From NCBI GenBank assembly GCA_035627615.1, contig DASPLL010000017.1:186001-250000 (forward strand): a DNA stretch of 64,000 bases, in the 5' to 3' direction. Source of the DNA: BRH-c25 sp035627615. GTDB lineage: Bacteria; Bacillota; Clostridia; Lutisporales; Lutisporaceae. This document shows positions 59,747 to 64,000 of the stretch, one piece after another. Under the pieces are notes generated by a model that saw nothing but the letters and a program-made list of their open reading frames with translations, made no database searches and was not told the DNA's origin. The position numbers and the translations under genes were made by a program. Within the stretch, counting starts at the first letter, position 1; each line of letters begins with the position of its first letter.

Positions 59747-60475
59747 TTAACCGGCAATATCTAAGGACTGTTCAAGCTTATTAAAAAGCTCACTCATACT
59801 AAGGCAATCCAATTCGACAAAGAATTCCCTCTCATTAATATCCTGAAGATAATGAGCATCAGAGGAAACGATATGCCTATACCTGCTCAGGAAGGGATAT
59901 TTTTTCATAATAGCTTCCGGCGAGGATTTTTTTGAAATTTCTATTGTTCTGACTTTAAGATTTGGCGGTATGAAACCCAGATTGGCAATAATACTGAAGC
60001 CCGGTCTGTCTACATGTGCCGGAATACAGATTCCTCCAAGTCCCCTGACCAGCACAAACACATCATTGACCGAAAGTGCTGCAGAAGAGAGCAGCAGCTT
60101 GTCTTCCTTTCCTATGATCTCATCTTCTGAATTAAAAAGCAGCTGCCGCCCAAAAACTTCTTCATTATTTCTGATATCCGGCAGGGAATTGTATACTATC
60201 TCCGCAAATCTCATTGCTCCTTCCAACCTTTTGAAAAGGCATACTATATGAACCTCCTCTTTTGTCTGGACCTCCATACCTGGAATAACCATCAGACCGT
60301 TTTCCCTTGCTGCTTCCATAACTGCGGGAAGATTGCCGCAGGAGTTGTGATCTGTGACAGCTATTATATCAAGACCTTTCAGGAGAGCCATATTTATTAT
60401 ATTGCATGGTGTCATATCCTCATCACCGCAGGGAGATAATGCAGAGTGTATGTGAAAATCCACCGCGAACTCCAT
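59747..60475 (-). CDS. PHP-domain phosphoesterase
   Basis: A 242-residue metal-dependent phosphoesterase. The motifs are FHIHSALSPCGD, AVTDHNSCG, GMEVQTKEEVHIVCLF, PAHVDRPGFS and VSSDAHYL. ATG 60475 overlaps the TAA of the DRTGG gene. Its substrate is unknown; in the cluster it could turn over a signalling nucleotide, but this is conjecture. Confidence 0.9.
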   Translation of the reverse strand: MEFAVDFHIHSALSPCGDEDMTPCNIINMALLKGLDIIAVTDHNSCGNLPAVMEAARENGLMVIPGMEVQTKEEVHIVCLFKRLEGAMRFAEIVYNSLPDIRNNEEVFGRQLLFNSEDEIIGKEDKLLLSSAALSVNDVFVLVRGLGGICIPAHVDRPGFSIIANLGFIPPNLKVRTIEISKKSSPEAIMKKYPFLSRYRHIVSSDAHYLQDINEREFFVELDCLSMSELFNKLEQSLDIAG

Positions 60476-60476
60476 A

Positions 60477-60812
60477 TTACTCAATTCCCATCCTATAAAG
60501 TTCTTTTGCCAGCTCATATGAACTCAGACTTGACTGGAACACCGGAATTCCTTCGTCATCGGCTTTGCAAAGTGTTTCTTCCTCAACCTCAATTTCTTCC
60601 GGTACAATTATACAGCCAAGTTCAAGCAAAACCGCAACTGCGATTATATTTGAATGGGTCTGAACTGTAATCCACGCATCACCCTTTTTACCATGGGACA
60701 TTACCCAGCTAAGGAGATCACATATATATACCCCTGACAATTCCTTATCCGTCCCGCTGCCTCCGCTGAGCAGCTTCAATCCTATTTTCCCGCTGGCATC
60801 TATAACTTTCAT
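60477..60812 (-). CDS. DRTGG-domain protein 2
   Basis: A 111-residue single-domain protein with GGSGTDKELSGVYICDLLSWVM and AWITVQTHSNIIAVAVLLELGCIIVP, which resembles the DRTGG domain of HPr-kinase-like and CBS-linked proteins. GAGGAGG lies 6 bases before the ATG. It sits between the iron-hydrogenase gene and the PHP gene. Ligand unknown. Confidence 0.85.
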   Translation of the reverse strand: MKVIDASGKIGLKLLSGGSGTDKELSGVYICDLLSWVMSHGKKGDAWITVQTHSNIIAVAVLLELGCIIVPEEIEVEEETLCKADDEGIPVFQSSLSSYELAKELYRMGIE

Positions 60813-60835
60813 AATAAACCTCCTCGTACTAACAC

Positions 60836-62110
60836 TTACTTCTTATTCTTAAAGCTTTCCATTGTTTTAACTATACAGATGGCCTTATGGTTCTCACCCT
60901 TCACAATGTCTTCAGCAAAGGCTCTGCAGGTTGGCGCGCCGCAAACACCGCAATCTATACCCGGTAAGTATTTCAGCATTTCCTTGATCATTTCCATTTT
61001 TTTCATTGATTTTGATATATCATCATCAAGGCGCATTATGGCCCTGGGCTCGATGTGCTCGGTCAGCCTTATCAGGCCGTCCTTATACATTTGTATCTGC
61101 TCTTTTATTTCATCCTCATCTGCTGCTGAATTAGGAAGTTCTTTTGCAAGAGCCTTCATCCGGCTTCTGGCTATAAACGGATTCTCAATTGTAAGAGGCC
61201 CGCCCGCACAGCCTCCGATACAGGCCATACCCTCAAAAAACTCCAGCCCGTCAAGCTTATCCATCTCTACTTCTTCCAATACCTTGATAACCTCATGTAT
61301 CCCATCTACAGCAAGATAATTTTCAATTTCCAGGGGTTCCCCCTGACCTCCGACCAGGGGCCAGAGGAGAGATTCCTTGGTGCTTCTGGTTATATCCTCT
61401 TCCTTGCAGCTGTCAATGTTCCTCAATATCTCACCAAATATGGCCTTCATTGACAGTACTCCGTCTATATATGACTTCTCGATTCCCAGCGGATTCGTCA
61501 CACTTGTCATTCTTGCCGTACAAGGTGATATAAAAACAACACCAATTTCCTCCATTGTTAATCCGGTCTTCTTGACAGCATCAGCTTTAGCCAGGCGTGC
61601 AGCTATCTCCATCGGTGTTTCTATATCCGCCACATTCGGCAGCAGTTCAGGAAACCTGATCTGTATCAGCCTAAGAGTGGCGGGACATGTAGAATTTATT
61701 ATAGGACGTTTGATATTCGGATTTTTAAGCATATGATTTTTTATCACATTGGTAATGATCTCTGTTCCCACAGATGCTTCGTAAACCTCATCAAATCCCA
61801 CATTCTTGACTGCTGTGAGCATCTTGTTTATTCCGACCTTGCCAGGAAACTGCCCGTATAATACCAGAGACGGTATGGCAATAGTATATTTGAATTTGTT
61901 CAATATTTCGAGAGTATCAGTAACTGCACTTTTAGCATGGTTGGGACATATCCTTATGCATTCACCGCAGTCAATGCATTTTTCACCAATGATGCGGGCT
62001 TTCCCCTCTCTCAGCCTTATGGCCTCAGTGGGACAAATCTTCAAGCAACTGGTACATCCGACACAATTATCATCATTAAGTACAACCGAGTGAAAATATT
62101 TCTCTCCCAT
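60836..62110 (-). CDS. [FeFe]-hydrogenase-like protein, sensory type
   Basis: A 424-residue protein. Two N-terminal ferredoxin motifs (CVGCTSCLKICP, CIDCGECIRICP; 16-55), a hydrogenase H-cluster domain, and a C-terminal [4Fe-4S] domain (GIDCGVCGAPTC). The H-cluster ligands are all present: Cys142 in STCP, Cys197 in ISPC, Cys297 and Cys301 in MACIGGC. The residue before Cys142 is Thr where catalytic enzymes have the proton-relay Cys (TSCCP), and the second motif lacks the usual MPCxAK. This fits a sensor rather than a turnover enzyme. ATG 62110 lies after AGGTG. Confidence 0.9.
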   Translation of the reverse strand: MGEKYFHSVVLNDDNCVGCTSCLKICPTEAIRLREGKARIIGEKCIDCGECIRICPNHAKSAVTDTLEILNKFKYTIAIPSLVLYGQFPGKVGINKMLTAVKNVGFDEVYEASVGTEIITNVIKNHMLKNPNIKRPIINSTCPATLRLIQIRFPELLPNVADIETPMEIAARLAKADAVKKTGLTMEEIGVVFISPCTARMTSVTNPLGIEKSYIDGVLSMKAIFGEILRNIDSCKEEDITRSTKESLLWPLVGGQGEPLEIENYLAVDGIHEVIKVLEEVEMDKLDGLEFFEGMACIGGCAGGPLTIENPFIARSRMKALAKELPNSAADEDEIKEQIQMYKDGLIRLTEHIEPRAIMRLDDDISKSMKKMEMIKEMLKYLPGIDCGVCGAPTCRAFAEDIVKGENHKAICIVKTMESFKNKK

Positions 62111-62111
62111 C

Positions 62112-62543
62112 TCAATCACCTGCCTTTAAATCTACTTCCATAGCAATGACAGTACCTTTCTCGGCTGAAGACTCTACTCTGAATCTATCTGAACATTTTT
62201 TCATGTTCGGCAGACCCATGCCTGCTCCAAAACCCATTTCCCTTACTTTCTCGGTAGCAGTGGAATACCCTTCCTGCATGGCCAGCTCCAGATCAGCTAT
62301 GCCAGGCCCTCTGTCACTTGCAGTCACCTTTATGAAATCAGGTGTAACCTCTAAGGTAATCTGACCTCCCAGAGAGTGGATCACTATATTCATCTCTGCT
62401 TCATAGGTGGCTATGGAAATCTTTCTTATAAAACCGGAGTCAATGCCTAATTGCCTCAGGATTTTCTTTATATTACTGGATGCCTCTCCTGCTCTTACGA
62501 AATCATCCTTCTCAACATCAAAAACGTATATCATATCTTCCAT
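62112..62543 (-). CDS. RsbW/SpoIIAB-like anti-sigma factor kinase
   Basis: A 143-residue GHKL-type serine kinase domain. N box YEAEMNIVIHS, G1 DRGPGIADLELAMQEGYST, G2 GFGAGMGLPNMK. Such kinases usually control a sigma factor or an anti-anti-sigma protein, none of which is encoded nearby. ATG 62543 follows GGAGG. It precedes the hydrogenase-like gene by 1 base, so the two are co-expressed. Confidence 0.9.
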   Translation of the reverse strand: MEDMIYVFDVEKDDFVRAGEASSNIKKILRQLGIDSGFIRKISIATYEAEMNIVIHSLGGQITLEVTPDFIKVTASDRGPGIADLELAMQEGYSTATEKVREMGFGAGMGLPNMKKCSDRFRVESSAEKGTVIAMEVDLKAGD

Positions 62544-62652
62544 TATAGCAATTCCTCCATAAATAACTATATGTCCTGTAAAAAGAAAAAACAACGTTCT
62601 CCTCACGAAGGGTAGGGGAACTGAACTTAAAGGCTTCTACAAGTATATAAAT

Positions 62653-63006
62653 TTATTGGTCTATGCTTACTCCAAGAAGTCCATTGCTGTAAAGCTTTCC
62701 TGAGGCAGTATACATGGTGTCTCTGGTCAGAAGCAGTACGATATCATTATCAGTTGCAAGCTTTACTATATCCGCTTCAGGTTTTTTACCTCTGACAAAA
62801 ACAATAGCACTTAAGTCTGCCATTTCAGCAGTTCTTACTACCTGCTGATTAGTAAGTCCTGTAAGAAGAATTGTCTTGCCTTTTACAAATGCCAGGACAT
62901 CGCTCATAAGGTCAGAGCCGAAGGCATATGAAACTTCATTTTCCATAAGGTGGTTACCGCATAGCACCTCTGCACCCAGTATTTTTTTGACCTCACATAT
63001 TTTCAT
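62653..63006 (-). CDS. DRTGG-domain protein 1
   Basis: A 117-residue protein with VLCGNHLMENEVSYAFGSDLMSDVLAFV and ILLTGLTNQQVVRTAEMADLSAIVFVRGKKP, a DRTGG fold similar to that at 60477. AGGAGG is 7 bases before the ATG 63006. First gene of the redox-sensing cluster. Function unknown. Confidence 0.86.
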   Translation of the reverse strand: MKICEVKKILGAEVLCGNHLMENEVSYAFGSDLMSDVLAFVKGKTILLTGLTNQQVVRTAEMADLSAIVFVRGKKPEADIVKLATDNDIVLLLTRDTMYTASGKLYSNGLLGVSIDQ

Positions 63007-63163
63007 ACACAAACCTCCTATATAATTCGCATAAACATTTTATATTCTTTATTCAAATTCTGCGAAGTGTTTTCTTGATTGTTATTGGAAAAATACCTAT
63101 AGATCATGGCTATTTTCAATACAACCATCCTCATGCTAATTATACAGTATATGGCGTATAAAA

Positions 63164-63181
63164 TCGATAATTTTTTAACAA
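63164..63181. promoter_or_regulatory. Candidate Rex operator
   Basis: TCGATAA-TTTT-TTAACAA (reverse strand TTGTTAAAAAATTATCGA) matches the Rex consensus TTGTTAA-N4-TTAACAA in 12 of 14 positions. It lies between the divergent DRTGG-led redox operon and the lytic transglycosylase gene. Control by NADH/NAD through Rex would fit the operon content. This is a by-eye match. Confidence 0.45.
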
Positions 63182-63200
63182 ATCCAATTTTCCGCTTCTG

Positions 63201-63229
63201 TTGATATATATCACAAATTGTAATAAAAT
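63201..63229 (+). promoter_or_regulatory. Promoter of the lytic transglycosylase gene
   Basis: TTGATA (63201-63206), 17 bases, TAAAAT (63224-63229), 40 bases before the start codon. Confidence 0.65.
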
Positions 63230-63268
63230 GAAAGAAAGCCTTTTACATATAAAAAGGAGCTGATCAAG

Positions 63269-63808
63269 TTGTCTTCAATTTTATCAGACATACTGCGTCA
63301 AAAGCTTTCAGAAATACAAAGTCAACTCCCACCTTATGTTAAAATCATGAGGGACAAAACTCCGAACTTTGAAGAGATTCTTGAAAATGAGATAACTGAA
63401 CCACCTCAAAAGCTAAGCCTGTTAAATAACGACTACAGCCAGCTAATCGAAGCCGCCTCAAAAAAATACAACATCAGCAGCAATATAATAAATGCAGTAA
63501 TAAAAGCAGAATCCGGCTTTAATCCAAAAGCGGTATCAAGGACAGGTGCAATGGGACTTATGCAGCTTATGCCCGGAACAGCTAAAGCATTAGGAGTTCA
63601 AAATGCTTTTGATCCCCGCGAAAATATAGATGGAGGCGTCAGATACCTGAAGGATATGCTGTCTGAGTTCGGCGGCAGTCTTGAGCTTGCACTTGCAGCA
63701 TACAATGCCGGTCCAAACAGTGTCAAAAAATATGGTGGAATACCTCCCTATGAAGAAACACAGAACTATGTCAGGAAAATAATGTCCGGTTTGAAGAACA
63801 GGGCATAG
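63269..63808 (+). CDS. Lytic transglycosylase, SLT/goose-lysozyme type
   Basis: A 179-residue peptidoglycan lyase. Catalytic Glu in IKAESGFNPKAVSRTGAMGLMQLMPGTAKALG, and AYNAGPNSVKKYGGIPPYEETQNYV near the end. No signal peptide or membrane span is seen; export by another route or a cytosolic/spore role is possible. TTG start 9 bases after AAGGAG. Single gene with a terminator at 63898. Confidence 0.9.
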   Translation: MSSILSDILRQKLSEIQSQLPPYVKIMRDKTPNFEEILENEITEPPQKLSLLNNDYSQLIEAASKKYNISSNIINAVIKAESGFNPKAVSRTGAMGLMQLMPGTAKALGVQNAFDPRENIDGGVRYLKDMLSEFGGSLELALAAYNAGPNSVKKYGGIPPYEETQNYVRKIMSGLKNRA

Positions 63809-63897
63809 CTATAAAATAGCTGTGAATAACAATTTCGGATGGGTCAAGACCCATCCATACAATATAATATGCATAATACCGTTTAGAGCCCGCACGT

Positions 63898-63925
63898 ATG
63901 GAACGTTCTCGACCGTTCCATTTTT
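63898..63925 (+). terminator. Rho-independent terminator
   Basis: ATGGAACG / CGTTCCAT stem (8 bp, 8-base loop) followed by TTTT. Serves the lytic transglycosylase transcript; a GGATGGGTC / GACCCATCC hairpin without T tail precedes it at about 63838. Confidence 0.75.
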
Positions 63926-63940
63926 GCAGCTGTCTATCCT

Positions 63941-64000
63941 TTATATGATTTCCTTTTTCATTATTATGAAATCAGAGGCCAGATTATTAAGTTCAATATA
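63941..64000 (-). CDS. C-terminal end of an unidentified gene (partial)
   Basis: An open frame enters from the right edge and ends at TAA 63943-63941, giving only about 19 residues (YIELNNLASDFIIMKKEII). Too short to assign. It may be the tail of a real gene, as the direction agrees with the neighbours. Confidence 0.35.
   Translation of the reverse strand, partial: YIELNNLASDFIIMKKEII

Overview
The window comes from the chromosome of an anaerobic, spore-forming member of the Clostridia. It has moderately low GC. The gene content resembles the Acetivibrio/Ruminiclostridium group (Clostridium cluster III), but this placement is an inference. The support is a complete rnfCDGEAB operon, a NuoE/NuoF-type module beside an iron-hydrogenase-like protein, spoIVFA/spoIVFB, a selenocysteine pathway, and a Mre-Min-SpoIVF-L21-Obg gene order close to that of Bacillus subtilis. 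Nearly every gene is on the minus strand.

Layout. 0.0-3.4 kb: ABC exporter with a two-component system. 3.5-5.2 kb: small proteins, including two near-identical zinc-ribbon proteins whose mRNA leaders share an unusual pseudoknot-like fold. 5.3-6.7 kb: a penicillin-recognising serine hydrolase and a DUF5661-type protein. 6.8-11.3 kb: selB, selA and selD; SelD is itself a selenoprotein read through an in-frame UGA. 11.5-18.2 kb: ComEA-like protein, D-Ala-D-Ala carboxypeptidase, RidA, a YheO-like regulator and the nadD-yqeK-lytR-rsfS operon. 18.6-27.2 kb: one operon aroF-tyrA-aroB-aroA-aroC-pheA-aroE-aroK-aroQ, covering DAHP formation to phenylpyruvate and hydroxyphenylpyruvate. It is preceded by a consensus promoter, a 46-codon leader peptide packed with Tyr and Phe codons, and a terminator. 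27.3-30.6 kb: a membrane protein, a metallo-beta-lactamase-fold hydrolase and a split transketolase. 30.8-34.7 kb: yhbY, obg, a Spo0B-like phosphotransferase, rpmA, prp and rplU. 34.8-38.9 kb: RNase G and a DUF2344/radical-SAM pair. 39.1-49.9 kb: spoIVFB, spoIVFA, minE, minD, minC, a PBP2, mreD, mreC, mreB, radC, maf and DUF4321. 50.4-55.5 kb: the Rnf complex. 55.8-63.0 kb: DUF3189 and a long redox cluster (DRTGG, RsbW-like kinase, sensory-type iron hydrogenase, DRTGG, PHP, NuoE, HATPase, thioredoxin-like ferredoxin, NuoF). 63.3-63.8 kb: a lytic transglycosylase.

Many of the minus-strand operons in the right half concern cell shape, division site, sporulation and redox energy. Rnf couples ferredoxin and NADH to an ion gradient, and the NuoE/F module handles NADH and [FeS] electrons. 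The iron-hydrogenase homologue keeps the four H-cluster cysteines but lacks the proton-relay cysteine. With an RsbW-like kinase and two DRTGG proteins beside it, it looks like a hydrogen or redox sensor.

Most promising for novelty: the twin pseudoknot leaders that cover the Shine-Dalgarno of the zinc-ribbon genes, the Tyr/Phe attenuator, the redox-sensing cluster, a Spo0B homologue in a clostridial genome, a 428-bp MITE-like element, and a family of intergenic repeats built from short 7-10-bp units, four of them around a CTTCGAAG core. No tRNA, rRNA, CRISPR array or intact transposase gene was seen.
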